DNA of 64,000 bases from Lysinibacillus sp. JNUCC-52 (GTDB lineage Bacteria; Bacillota; Bacilli; Bacillales_A; Planococcaceae). Positions 26,309 to 34,946 of this stretch are shown one piece after another. A program made the position numbers and the translations under genes. Where the stretch lies: assembly GCF_015999545.1 (NCBI RefSeq), contig NZ_CP065546.1, positions 1,302,001 through 1,366,000 on the forward strand, given 5' to 3'. How positions within the stretch are numbered: position 1 is the first letter of the stretch; every line of letters starts with the position of its first letter. Below the pieces are notes generated by a model that was not told the DNA's origin, ran no database searches, and saw only the letters and a program-made list of their open reading frames with translations.

Positions 26309-26803
26309 TTAAAATGGACCACCTTCAAAACCAATAGGCCAACCATCTTCTTTGAATTTTACTTTATACTGATATTCTTTCGGATGCTCACTATAAAAAG
26401 CTATACTAAAACCTGTGAAAATTCGATCATCAAAATTAATGATCTTGCCAAATGTTATGGTGGATAAATAGAAATCATCCACTTCTTGAGCAGGAAAGAA
26501 ATTTTTTAAATACATGAAAGCACTGCTAACATGTTGATGAAGTTGATCGAATATTCGTTCCGCCAAGTCAATAAATTTTGCACAAGGCCTATCATTATCT
26601 CCTTGTACAAATATTTCAACATCTTCCCATTGAGCAATAGCCAAACTGCAAAACCATTGTTTTGGAAGGAAACTTTCTTCTTCATCTTCTAAATAGGTAT
26701 TAGAAAGGTTCAATCGTTTTGCATCATTGTTAGTTAATGATTTAGAAAGAATAAGATTCTTAAGTAAAAAATCTTTCACATCTTTTATTTCGAAATAATC
26801 CAC
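26309..26803 (-). CDS. Hypothetical protein (164 aa)
   Basis: The soluble, acidic protein has a central segment WEDVEIFVQGDNDRP and a C-terminal KFKEDGWPIGFEGGPF. It resembles the small acidic orphan proteins often found as immunity genes, and it lies 18 bases after a DUF3885-type gene on the same strand. I recognise no family, and no toxin gene is nearby. Confidence 0.6.
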   Translation of the reverse strand: MDYFEIKDVKDFLLKNLILSKSLTNNDAKRLNLSNTYLEDEEESFLPKQWFCSLAIAQWEDVEIFVQGDNDRPCAKFIDLAERIFDQLHQHVSSAFMYLKNFFPAQEVDDFYLSTITFGKIINFDDRIFTGFSIAFYSEHPKEYQYKVKFKEDGWPIGFEGGPF

Positions 26804-26821
26804 TTTTTCACCTCATAGTTC

Positions 26822-27478
26822 TTATTTAAAATAGTTGACCATTTTATATCGTGAATACTCATCGAGCCAATCGCTGTATTTTTCATATATGGGTAATATC
26901 GTTTCCTTATTTGTTGCAATGACTTCGCAGCCTCTATCATCATAAATAAAAAAAATAACATTTTTAGTGATGTTTATAAAAAACACATCTGGATAGCTCG
27001 CAGCCGATCGAAATTTTGGTTTTAGCGGGAAATCTTCGTTACACGCTGCTTTAATAAGTAATGGATATTTAATGTCTTGTTTATAGCACTTTAAGGAAAA
27101 TCTGGAAATAAAATAATTATCCGCTTCCTCATCATCAAATACATTGGGCAATGTTTCTTGCCTCAAACTGAGTTTTACATCTTTATTTTTTATATAGTGA
27201 TGATAAACATTCATTTTCTTAGATTCGAAAGACTTGTGCTGATAAACATTCGTAACAAGAAACAGCTCATCTGAATCAGAGAAAAGTTCATTGAAAATAA
27301 CCATCGCCTGACTATATACGTAGTCGAACATCTCAAGATGGAGACGACCATCGTCTTTAAATTGATACATCCCCGCTCCTAGTTCAAAGTGCATACCTAT
27401 ATGCCATTGATGATAAAGACTAGGCACCAATGTTATTCCTGGAAATGTATTCGTTAAATAATAATCTAAATCTATCAT
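26822..27478 (-). CDS. DUF3885-type protein
   Basis: In this 218-residue soluble protein the C-terminal part, FIYDDRGCEVIATNKETI and YEKYSDWLDEYSR, fits the pattern I know for DUF3885, a family found in Bacillus near polymorphic toxin loci. It shows no catalytic motif. With the 164-residue neighbour it forms a two-gene unit. A role in immunity is only a contextual guess. Confidence 0.65.
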   Translation of the reverse strand: MIDLDYYLTNTFPGITLVPSLYHQWHIGMHFELGAGMYQFKDDGRLHLEMFDYVYSQAMVIFNELFSDSDELFLVTNVYQHKSFESKKMNVYHHYIKNKDVKLSLRQETLPNVFDDEEADNYFISRFSLKCYKQDIKYPLLIKAACNEDFPLKPKFRSAASYPDVFFINITKNVIFFIYDDRGCEVIATNKETILPIYEKYSDWLDEYSRYKMVNYFK

Positions 27479-27523
27479 TGTTCACTCCACTCTTTATATC
27501 TTTTAGCCCTTCGTCTGGACAAT

Positions 27524-27552
27524 AAGAAAGGACCAATAATTGGTCCTTTCTT
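27524..27552 (-). terminator. Near-perfect palindromic terminator
   Basis: AAGAAAGGACCAAT and ATTGGTCCTTTCTT are perfect complements separated by one base. The hairpin lies 22 bases after the stop of the acetyltransferase gene at 27574 and is symmetric, so it could work on both strands. Confidence 0.75.
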
Positions 27553-27573
27553 GTCGCAAATATTTACAACTTG

Positions 27574-28029
27574 TTACACTGTAATATGTTTAACTACAGC
27601 CATTTCCTTACCGAACCGATGACCTTCATCGATAAAGCCTAGACTCGCGTATAGCTTATGTGCTCCCACATTTTCAGGATGATAACCGACAACAATGTTT
27701 TTGAAGTTCGGTAATGTAGCCATCTTCGAAATCATTAACTTAGTTGCAGCTTTACCTATACCTTTGCCTTGGAAGTCCTTATCCACCATAATTCTATATA
27801 TCCAATAACCATCCAGTTCTTCTTGAACAGAATTGTACATTAAAAAACCGACCACTTTTTCTTCAAAGTAAATAGCATACGGCTTTAAAGTAGGCTCAAA
27901 CTTTGATTGAGCTATTGATATGGCATTCGGTTCAATGTATTTTTGTTGCTCCATAGAAATCTCTAACGTACAACATTCGTACCAGTTTTCAGCATTTAAT
28001 TCTACAATTTTTACATTTTCATTCATCAT
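27574..28029 (-). CDS. GNAT acetyltransferase, spermidine N-acetyltransferase (BltD)-like
   Basis: The 151-residue GNAT protein has acetyl-CoA loop FQGKGIGKAATKL (about residues 90-102) and the C-terminal NVGAHKLYASLGF. The N-terminal pattern (NWYECCTLEIS, QQKYIEPNAISIAQS) is like the BltD/spermine-spermidine acetyltransferases of Bacillus. If so, it would acetylate polyamines. The assignment is by resemblance. Confidence 0.78.
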   Translation of the reverse strand: MMNENVKIVELNAENWYECCTLEISMEQQKYIEPNAISIAQSKFEPTLKPYAIYFEEKVVGFLMYNSVQEELDGYWIYRIMVDKDFQGKGIGKAATKLMISKMATLPNFKNIVVGYHPENVGAHKLYASLGFIDEGHRFGKEMAVVKHITV

Positions 28030-28249
28030 TATTTTCCCCTTTCAAAATACGGGGAAACGCCAGTTAATGAGTCGTTATCCCCTTGTTACCATTAAGAATA
28101 TAAAATCTTGTATTTGTCATAATGAACGCCTCCTCTAACAACGATTACCTAAAATAGTATGCGTGCATTTTTAGGCTTTTTAATTATACCATTTTTTTCA
28201 TAAAAAAACTTTTTGTAGTGAACCTATATTATTAATTCCAAAAAGAAAT

Positions 28250-28438
28250 CTATTCTTCTTCTTCATATTTTTCAAAAACTAAATCATTTGCTTTAATCTG
28301 ACCATATGACCCGCTACTTTTAGGAATAGCGGCAACAAATCTCCAGCCTTCTTTACTATACTTATCGATTAATTCTCTATGACTCTCCATTGTTAATAAA
28401 CTAGCAACCTTGGCTTCTACATACTTATATTTATACAT
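28250..28438 (-). CDS. DUF4177-type small protein
   Basis: The 62-residue protein shows the pattern MYKYKYVEAK...LIDKYSKEGWRFVAAIP...DLVFEK, which matches the DUF4177 family of short alpha/beta proteins of unknown role. ATG 28438 lies eight bases behind GAGGTG. Confidence 0.75.
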   Translation of the reverse strand: MYKYKYVEAKVASLLTMESHRELIDKYSKEGWRFVAAIPKSSGSYGQIKANDLVFEKYEEEE

Positions 28439-28555
28439 TTTTATACACCTCATCTTTTATGTAATTATAAACATGAACAATGTGAACCATAGTTTAATTA
28501 TTTAGCTCAATACATAAAGAAAGAGCACAATTGTGTATTCGAGAATTGCGCCCAT

Positions 28556-29056
28556 TTATTTTTTTACAATTGGTATATAAATATCAAAATGCGGATGATT
28601 CGGGTCATGGTCAACTGGGTAGTGTTCGTGTTTAATCGGCATGTTTAGATCATAGTAAACTACTCCAGCTTCTTTGTATGCGGTATAGTCACTATTGAAT
28701 AACCATTGATGTAAATCCGTATAGGTTTTTTGAACATCTTCCCCTTTGCAATGTGTCGTCTTCACATACGTCCATTCAGGAACCCGTAGTTCAATCATGC
28801 CATCAGGAATTTCCTGCTCTTCACTCACTTGATACACCGAGTAATGTACGAACCCATTCTCAATCACATGATAAGATAAACCTAATAGAACATGAGGGTT
28901 GATCTTATTCCCTACCTCATCAGCACAGTCTTTAACTTGTTGAATGACGTTTTTTAAATTCGGCACAATTTCAGAAAATGTCCCTACCCATTTTAATCCT
29001 ACTGTCCGATAGGCTGGTAATGTTACAATTTCATAACTCAATTTATTTTCTCCCAT
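28556..29056 (-). CDS. GyrI-like effector-binding domain protein
   Basis: This 166-residue stand-alone AraC effector-binding (GyrI-like) domain has YEIVTLPAYRTVGLKWVG at the N-terminus, YHVIENGFVHYSVYQVSEEQ in the middle and a C-terminal FDIYIPI strand. There is no DNA-binding part. Such domains bind small hydrophobic or cationic ligands. Its ATG lies inside the last codons of the preceding 58-residue ORF, which suggests translational coupling. Confidence 0.82.
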   Translation of the reverse strand: MGENKLSYEIVTLPAYRTVGLKWVGTFSEIVPNLKNVIQQVKDCADEVGNKINPHVLLGLSYHVIENGFVHYSVYQVSEEQEIPDGMIELRVPEWTYVKTTHCKGEDVQKTYTDLHQWLFNSDYTAYKEAGVVYYDLNMPIKHEHYPVDHDPNHPHFDIYIPIVKK

Positions 29057-29219
29057 TTAATTGTTTGGCATTAATAAAAAACGTTGATCCAATTAAAAAT
29101 AAGCCTAAACAAATGAACATCGATATCCCTGAATATTTATCATCAAATATTGTTGTGCTTACCAAAATAACTAGCATCATTAGTGCAAGCGTTACATATA
29201 AGCCTTTCATATATTTCAT
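29043..29219 (-). CDS. Small two-helix membrane protein (58 aa)
   Basis: ATG 29219 lies behind a strong GAGGAGG site. The ORF encodes two hydrophobic helices (about residues 6-23 and 31-50) and ends at TAA 29043, overlapping the start of the GyrI-like gene by 14 bases. The strong ribosome site and the overlap support real coding and co-translation. I recognise no family. Confidence 0.6.
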   Translation of the reverse strand: MKYMKGLYVTLALMMLVILVSTTIFDDKYSGISMFICLGLFLIGSTFFINAKQLNGRK

Positions 29220-29253
29220 AAGTAATACCTCCTCATAGTTTTAAAGAGTACAC

Positions 29254-29691
29254 CTATTGTTCATGATTTTTTCTAGTTTGAATAAAGATAATAAATCCGA
29301 CAATTAAAACCGCAAATGCTCCCAAACCTCTATAGATATAGTAGATGTTACTTTTTTGGTAAGTATACTCGCCTTCTCTAATTGCTTTTATATAAAGACC
29401 ACTTCCTATGTGGATTGCAATTGCAGTGTCTGTATCTATCCCATCAATTGAATAATATTTCGTCCCTTTTGGATAGACATTTGAAAAGTTGCCTTCATAT
29501 TGTTCCATATCTGAATACTTCGTGACTTCTCCAATTTCCTTATTAATCTTTTCTACATATTCATCACTAATGACATAAATATAATCGTTCCAAACAACGA
29601 AAGGATATGCCCAACTTGTTGCCATTACATGACATGGAAATAATGAAAAAACGACAATTGCAGTAAATAAGAAAAGTCTTGTATACCTCAA
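29254..29691 (-). CDS. Hypothetical membrane protein with signal-like N-terminus
   Basis: The 145-residue protein has an N-terminal hydrophobic segment (FLFTAIVVFSLFPCHVMA), an outside domain rich in Tyr (SDEYVEKINKEIGEVTKYSD) and a C-terminal helix (GAFAVLIVGFIIFIQT) before a charged tail. I prefer TTG 29691 because GAGGGAG lies eight bases upstream; the open frame extends to 29739. The function is unknown. Confidence 0.6.
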   Translation of the reverse strand: MRYTRLFLFTAIVVFSLFPCHVMATSWAYPFVVWNDYIYVISDEYVEKINKEIGEVTKYSDMEQYEGNFSNVYPKGTKYYSIDGIDTDTAIAIHIGSGLYIKAIREGEYTYQKSNIYYIYRGLGAFAVLIVGFIIFIQTRKNHEQ

Positions 29692-29805
29692 GTATGACAC
29701 TCCCTCAATATATTTACTGATTAGACGATTAAAGTCCAATATAGTTACAAATATTCACATAAATACAATTAAGAGTTATATATCGTAGGTTAAATAACGC
29801 AATTA

Positions 29806-30669
29806 TTATAGATATTTTCTCCACTCTTGCCATGCTTCCAAGTAGGCATCTAAGTCGTGCGGATGTACTTTAAAGCAGACGCCAATCCGTGTGTATAACT
29901 GAAAAAGCACTTCATCTATAAGTCGTTCCTTTGAAAAAGAAGAATCGCTGTTCCACAACGCAAACGATGACAATAATGTCTTCATATTTAAGCTATCTGG
30001 AGAAGAGCAAAAGGCATAGGTAAAATCATAAATTTTTGGTCCAATTAACGGTGACGGATCAATCACACCGTTGATCTTATTATCCAAAAATACAAAATTG
30101 TGAACACCTGTATCTCCATGTAAATAATATTTCTCTTCTTGAATATGATAAGCACTTAATTTTTTTACCAATAGCTCTACTCTTTTATGGTCATCGAATG
30201 GTAGTATGTCTTCTAAGTTCTTTTGAGCAAATGCTAGACTACTCTCATTAAATTCTGACCAACCATTTCTATGAAGTCCATTGACCCGTCCCCATGGAGT
30301 GTCCTGATCCACCCGCTGGTATTGATTGAATAACTCTTTTATGATAATTTCCAGCCATTCCAACTTGGACCCTCTACTAAAATGCGTCTCTCCAGAAATA
30401 TAAGAGTAGACAATAAATTCTTTGTTTACGTCTGTATAAAGTACATCAGGCAATAACTTTACATCACGATAAGCGGATAGAAAATCGTTAGTGGCAGTAA
30501 TACTAGCTGGGTTATCAATTTTTATTACAAAGGTTGGCGTATTGTTCATGCAGAGAGTATATAATACGCCACTTGTCGTTCCACTTTTTAACGTTTCTAA
30601 TGTTAGACGATTGTTACTTATCAAACCTTTATTTATTAGTATTTCAATGACTTCATTTATTTTCTCCAT
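29806..30669 (-). CDS. APH-family phosphotransferase
   Basis: The 287-residue kinase-fold protein has the Brenner motif YLHGDTGVHNFVF (catalytic Asp) and metal-binding GVIDPSPLIGPKIYD. An N-lobe lysine lies in TFVIKIDNP. It is distinct from the APH-like protein at 14.2 kb. ATG 30669 has GAGGGATGG upstream. Antibiotic inactivation is possible, but the substrate cannot be predicted. Confidence 0.8.
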   Translation of the reverse strand: MEKINEVIEILINKGLISNNRLTLETLKSGTTSGVLYTLCMNNTPTFVIKIDNPASITATNDFLSAYRDVKLLPDVLYTDVNKEFIVYSYISGETHFSRGSKLEWLEIIIKELFNQYQRVDQDTPWGRVNGLHRNGWSEFNESSLAFAQKNLEDILPFDDHKRVELLVKKLSAYHIQEEKYYLHGDTGVHNFVFLDNKINGVIDPSPLIGPKIYDFTYAFCSSPDSLNMKTLLSSFALWNSDSSFSKERLIDEVLFQLYTRIGVCFKVHPHDLDAYLEAWQEWRKYL

Positions 30670-30679
30670 CTTCCATCCC

Positions 30680-31639
30680 TCATTGATAATGTTCGATGTA
30701 ATTGCCCTTTTCAAAAATTTCATTTGCGTTTAGGGCGGTCCATTCCTCTGGCGTTACATTCGGGTGTAATTTAAGATAGGATTTAACCATTTTATAGCCC
30801 TCACTGTAGCCATATGAATATGGTAGGTCATCCCCTCCAAAATTAATTTCTTGTGACCGCTCTAAGTTAATACTATTTAAATCTCCTACAACTTTTGACC
30901 AATTTTCTCTGTTGTATTCAGAGTACATTAAAGTGTCATAATCATTAGGATATTCAGGATAAACTAATTTACTAAACATAACCGCCTTTCCTTCAAAAAC
31001 TAAGTTATCCAAAATCGTGAATTTCATATCTTTTTTCACATACTTCTCAGCCCAAATACTATGATGATATTCGTGAGATATGCCAATTCTTATATCCTCT
31101 TCTGTATAATCTTTATTGTATAGCACTGTGATTTTCCCCGCCCCGACCGTTACCATATAAGCGTTTACATTAGTGGCAGGAAAAACACATACAGTCGTTT
31201 CTTTTTCGGATGGAATAAGGTCTGAAGATTTGAAAAGAGCTTCTTTTATAAGCTTTTCTGTTTCTTCCCTATCAATTTTTTCACTCAATAATTGATTTTC
31301 TGTTAATTGGTCGGGCGCTACGTTTAGTGCATAATGTGCCATATGAAGATATTCGCCCTTGTCAAAACAATCACTATAGATAGGTTCAATAACCTCATCT
31401 TGATAAATTTCTCGTTTTGATTGGTTTGGGTTACTTTCAACCTTATCTTGATAGTTGTCATAAAGTTTAAAGGCATTGATTATTTTATACTTTTGCTTTG
31501 ATTGAGGGTGTTCAAAAGATGAAACGATACTTTCAACATCTTCTTTTTTATGAGATTCCTCTGTTTGTGTACAGGAAGCAAGCGTTAGAATTGTGCATAT
31601 TAGTATAAATACAGCTATTATTTTTGGTAATTTTATCAA
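30680..31639 (-). CDS. DUF2268-type lipoprotein with HExxH metalloprotease motif
   Basis: The 319-residue surface lipoprotein has a signal peptide ending in lipobox TLASC (about residues 18-22). The catalytic-type motif is GISHEYHHSIW (HEYHH), followed downstream by NLVFEGKAVMFSKL with a glutamate suited as third zinc ligand. This fits the DUF2268 predicted Zn-protease group. TTG 31639 follows GGGAAGG; a longer frame to 31684 adds a non-signal extension. The APH gene follows after ten bases. Confidence 0.78.
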   Translation of the reverse strand: MIKLPKIIAVFILICTILTLASCTQTEESHKKEDVESIVSSFEHPQSKQKYKIINAFKLYDNYQDKVESNPNQSKREIYQDEVIEPIYSDCFDKGEYLHMAHYALNVAPDQLTENQLLSEKIDREETEKLIKEALFKSSDLIPSEKETTVCVFPATNVNAYMVTVGAGKITVLYNKDYTEEDIRIGISHEYHHSIWAEKYVKKDMKFTILDNLVFEGKAVMFSKLVYPEYPNDYDTLMYSEYNRENWSKVVGDLNSINLERSQEINFGGDDLPYSYGYSEGYKMVKSYLKLHPNVTPEEWTALNANEIFEKGNYIEHYQ

Positions 31640-31710
31640 TAAAATACAACCTTCCCAAAACTTATATTTTACCATATTTTTCATATAATTTTATTATTTC
31701 TTATGGATAA

Positions 31711-32232
31711 TTAATATATATTCCGAATATCTTCCCAACCATAAACGAGTTCCGCGAGTTTTTTGCCTGCAATCTGAATTTCAACAGTATCTATCATCTT
31801 CCCCCCAAGTGTTTCATAAAAATGACGTGAAGGATTATCTTTCAAGACAAGCACAAGCATAGAACGCAATCCCAGCCCTTTCAATTCTTCAACGATTGCT
31901 GTAACAAGTGCTCTCCCAACACCTTGTCCTTGGTATTCTCTTAAAAGATAAATGGCATATAATTCACCCTCGAAATCAATATAGTTACCGCTTCTTTCTT
32001 TACCGCCAGAAGAAAAACCAATAATTTGCCCTACGTTATTTTCCGCTACAAATACAGCGTCATTTGAAATATTTTTTATCCATAGCTGTTCTCGATTTTC
32101 ATACGATAAATTTGTTAAGTATTCATTAGGAACGATGTTAGCATATGTTGTTCTCCAACTGTCGACATGTACTTTCGCTATTCCTTTTGCATCTGATGTG
32201 ACTGCTTCTCTAATTTTAAAATTTTTATCCAT
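31711..32232 (-). CDS. GNAT-family N-acetyltransferase
   Basis: The 173-residue single-domain GNAT protein has acetyl-CoA loop YQGQGVGRALVTA (about residues 100-112) and the C-terminal NPSRHFYETLGGKMI. The N-terminal VDSWRTTYANIVPNEYL is common in a large Bacillus GNAT subgroup of unknown substrate. Its start faces the 21-bp-period repeat array. Confidence 0.87.
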   Translation of the reverse strand: MDKNFKIREAVTSDAKGIAKVHVDSWRTTYANIVPNEYLTNLSYENREQLWIKNISNDAVFVAENNVGQIIGFSSGGKERSGNYIDFEGELYAIYLLREYQGQGVGRALVTAIVEELKGLGLRSMLVLVLKDNPSRHFYETLGGKMIDTVEIQIAGKKLAELVYGWEDIRNIY

Positions 32233-32284
32233 ACGATACGTTCACTCCAATGGAGGTTGATATAATCTTATAGTAGTGATTTGC

Positions 32285-32582
32285 ACAGATTTTGTGGCGA
32301 TTTGACCACGGGTATCGGCGTTTCTCAGGGGTTTATCGACGTTTTACTCCTAGCTAGCGGCGATTCCCGAGGCTTCATCGGCGTTTTACTCCGAGCTAGC
32401 GGCAATTCCCAGGGGTTTATCGGCATTTTACTCCGAGCTAGCGGCGATTCCCGAGGCTTTATCGGCGTTTTACTCCTAGCTAGCGGCGTTTCCCGAGGCT
32501 TTATCGGCGTTTTGCTCCTGGCTAGCGGCGATTCCCGAAGCTTTATCGGCGTTTTACTCCTAGCTAGCGGCGATACACATTA
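32285..32582. repeat. 21-bp-period repeat array, about 14 units (CGGCG core)
   Basis: About 14 consecutive 21-bp units alternate between two types: one starting GCGGCGATTCCCGAGGCTT, the other TCGGCGTTTTACTCC-AGCTA, giving a 42-bp super-period. Spacing is exact throughout. Because 42 is a multiple of three, one frame stays open and would encode a 14-residue repeat SGDSRGFIGVLLLA, but it lacks a ribosome site. The array lies between the acetyltransferase start and the cupin stop. Related arrays occur at 43384-43490 and 51018-51180. Confidence 0.9.
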
Positions 32583-32605
32583 GCCGTTAGCAAAATTTTT
32601 TCACT

Positions 32606-32971
32606 TTAAATCCACACATCATTTTCAGCAGTCATTTCGCTATTTGTATCACCTGTATTGACAACGCCTCTAGGCTCCACTAGCATTATTTGGCATTCCT
32701 TTTCAGCAAAAGGCTTATGCTCTACGCCCTTTGGTATGACGTACATTTCTCCTTTTGATAGTTTGACCTCACCATCTCGAAATGCGATTACCATCTCTCC
32801 ATCCAGTACGATAAATACTTCATCTGTCTCTTGATGTTGATGCCATACAAAATCCCCTTGAATTTTGACTAGCTTAAACTGATAGTCATTCATTTCAGCA
32901 ATGACTTTAGGAGACCACTGCTCAGTAAACTTTGATAACTTTTCACTTAAATTAATAGGTTGATAACCCAT
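32606..32971 (-). CDS. Cupin-domain protein
   Basis: The 121-residue small beta-barrel protein has cupin motif 1 ([18 protein letters not shown], about residues 43-60) with metal-binding His and Glu, and motif 2 ([14 protein letters not shown], about 77-90). Single-domain cupins of this type include isomerases, dioxygenases and metal-binding stress proteins; the activity is unknown. A GGAGG site precedes the ATG. Confidence 0.87.
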   Translation of the reverse strand: MGYQPINLSEKLSKFTEQWSPKVIAEMNDYQFKLVKIQGDFVWHQHQETDEVFIVLDGEMVIAFRDGEVKLSKGEMYVIPKGVEHKPFAEKECQIMLVEPRGVVNTGDTNSEMTAENDVWI

Positions 32972-33124
32972 GTAAATACCTCCTTTTTTTCCTTATATTA
33001 TATTTTATCAGATATTCTCAGTTTTTAATTTCAAATTTTCTATCTTTTCTCACATTAGCAATTAGAGGCCTTAAATTCTGAAAATTATGTTAAAATAGAC
33101 GAAGACTGCAAGGAGGTTTTACAT

Positions 33125-33598
33125 ATGGCAATTGAAAAAGTACGCGAACATTTCGCACAATGGAATTTACAGCATAAAATACAGGAATTGAGCGAAAGCT
33201 CTGCAACCGTTGAAATGGCAGCACAGGCACTTGGATGTGAACCAGAGCGTATCGCTAAAACATTATCTTTTCTAGTGAATGACGGCGCTATTTTAATTGT
33301 AGCTGCGGGCGATGCTAAAATTGACAATGCGAAATATAAGGTCGTTTTTGGAACGAAAGCTAAAATGCTGGCTAAGGAAGAAGTCAATGAACGGATTGGT
33401 CATGATATCGGGGGAGTTTGCCCGTTTGGTATCAATGAAGGGGTTGCTGTTTACTTAGATGAATCGCTCAAGCGTTTCTCAACGGTATTCCCTGCCTGTG
33501 GTAGCAGCAATTCTGCAATTGAACTTACCATTCAGGAACTAGAAGCATATACACCTTACCAGCAATGGATTGATGTTTGTAAAGGGTGGAACGATTAA
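33125..33598 (+). CDS. YbaK/EbsC-type aminoacyl-tRNA deacylase
   Basis: The 157-residue protein of the YbaK/ProX editing fold has QALGCEPERIAKTLSFL (with the catalytic-type Lys), FGTKAKMLAKEEV, and GGVCPFGI near the active-site loop. Members hydrolyse mischarged Cys-tRNA(Pro) or similar. It resembles Bacillus YwhH. AAGGAGG precedes the ATG, and it is a single gene facing a bidirectional terminator. Confidence 0.87.
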   Translation: MAIEKVREHFAQWNLQHKIQELSESSATVEMAAQALGCEPERIAKTLSFLVNDGAILIVAAGDAKIDNAKYKVVFGTKAKMLAKEEVNERIGHDIGGVCPFGINEGVAVYLDESLKRFSTVFPACGSSNSAIELTIQELEAYTPYQQWIDVCKGWND

Positions 33599-33605
33599 TA
33601 AACTA

Positions 33606-33655
33606 AAAAATCCACTTAGCCTCCTACGTATATGGAAAGCTAAGTGGATTTTTAC
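33606..33655. terminator. Bidirectional terminator between YbaK-like and ATP-grasp genes
   Basis: AAAAATCCACTTAGC and GCTAAGTGGATTTTT are perfect complements with an 18-base loop, giving a T-run on either strand. It overlaps the last bases of the convergent ATP-grasp gene. Confidence 0.9.
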
Positions 33656-34923
33656 TTTAAAAGGACAGCTTTATAGCCGACAGCTAGCCAATGGGAATCC
33701 CATTCTGTAATTTGATTGCCTACTCTACAAGACAAGCCACATGCACGATTATCTGCAATAAAAGAACCGATTAGCCATTTCTTAGAATGGAAACCATCTG
33801 CTTGTTGAATGTTGATTGAGGGCATTTCTACGTATTGCTGGTAAATAAACAAATTATCATCATAATGATTGTACGCAGAACCATTCGTTTTAGAACCATC
33901 ACTCGCATAAATTTCAACCGTATTTCCTTCACGAGAATAGACTGGCTTTTTTACATAAGGCACTCCATCTGCTAAAAATGGCTCTGCGGAAATATACGTT
34001 GGTAACATATATTTAGTAATTGCAGCACGCTCTTCCGCAGTAAATAGTAGCGGATCATTTTTACGCTCCCAAATTAGCCACAACAAAATTTTCGATTGTA
34101 GAACATATGCCGCTGGAGCATTTATAATCGCAAGCTGACGATTTTTCACAAGGTCCAGTAATTGCAAACCGATTCTTTCCCCATCAGGTGATAAATCATC
34201 TATAATAAATTCTACGGGATGTGCAGGGCGATACAAAATATCAATTCTGTCCATTGAAGGCGTATAGAGCCCTCTCTTTGCGTCGGGCGTATCCTCTGAA
34301 AAAATAATTAGCTTGTCGATAGGTACATATTCAATATCAAATGGCACACATGTTTTCAAAAACTGCACCTGACAATACTCCTCATAATCCTGTTGTGCCG
34401 TTTTACCTGTAATGACGATTGTAGGCTTTTTCACATCATCTAAATAATGCATAGCAGCAAAAAGTGCACCAGATAATGTTTTATGTAATGCAGTCACATC
34501 ATTAGGATTTACTAATTGAAAGTGTTGACAAAGTTGGTCATTCATTTCAAACGTTTCTTGTACAAGAAATGGCGTTTCACCATTCAGTTCAAGACATTTA
34601 ATGTTGCCATCCTCAGTACAAATAAAATCAAAGCGAGCAAGTATAGACTGCTGTTGTAAATAATCTAACCCAATATACGGTATCATTTCTGAACGAATGC
34701 CAAGAGCAACAAGCTGTTCAGCTGTTAAATGTTTAAATTGCTTTCCCACTTTTAAAAATATTTGCCAAAGAATGTTTGAAGCATAATAAATCTCATCAAT
34801 TTTCTCCTTCGGCAGCTCCATCACATCATATAACGCGTACTCTAAATCTTCAAAATCAGAAAAGAAATTTGGAAATTGGCAATAGAATAATTGCCGTTGT
34901 TTACAATAAATATCATGTTCCAT
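33652..34923 (-). CDS. Glutathionylspermidine synthase-like ATP-grasp protein (YgiC type)
   Basis: The 423-residue protein has the GSP_synth pre-ATP-grasp pattern: FDFICTEDGNIKCLELNGETP (about residues 94-114, metal and nucleotide-binding Glu/Asn) and VKKPVYSREGN in the ATP-grasp core (about 324-334). Stand-alone homologues (E. coli YgiC/YjfC) are amide ligases without the amidase domain and with unknown substrate. The upstream gene encodes a DUF1190-like lipoprotein, the partner also found in E. coli (YgiB), so a conserved pair is likely. Confidence 0.85.
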   Translation of the reverse strand: MEHDIYCKQRQLFYCQFPNFFSDFEDLEYALYDVMELPKEKIDEIYYASNILWQIFLKVGKQFKHLTAEQLVALGIRSEMIPYIGLDYLQQQSILARFDFICTEDGNIKCLELNGETPFLVQETFEMNDQLCQHFQLVNPNDVTALHKTLSGALFAAMHYLDDVKKPTIVITGKTAQQDYEEYCQVQFLKTCVPFDIEYVPIDKLIIFSEDTPDAKRGLYTPSMDRIDILYRPAHPVEFIIDDLSPDGERIGLQLLDLVKNRQLAIINAPAAYVLQSKILLWLIWERKNDPLLFTAEERAAITKYMLPTYISAEPFLADGVPYVKKPVYSREGNTVEIYASDGSKTNGSAYNHYDDNLFIYQQYVEMPSINIQQADGFHSKKWLIGSFIADNRACGLSCRVGNQITEWDSHWLAVGYKAVLLK

Positions 34924-34946
34924 CGAGAATTCTCCTTTTTCAATCG

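Noticed and set aside
32281..32583. 100-codon open frame over the 21-bp array, encoding 14-residue repeats
   Set aside because: It has no ribosome binding site and starts with TTG inside the repeat region. The openness follows from a 42-bp period divisible by three, so I list it as a repeat rather than a gene.
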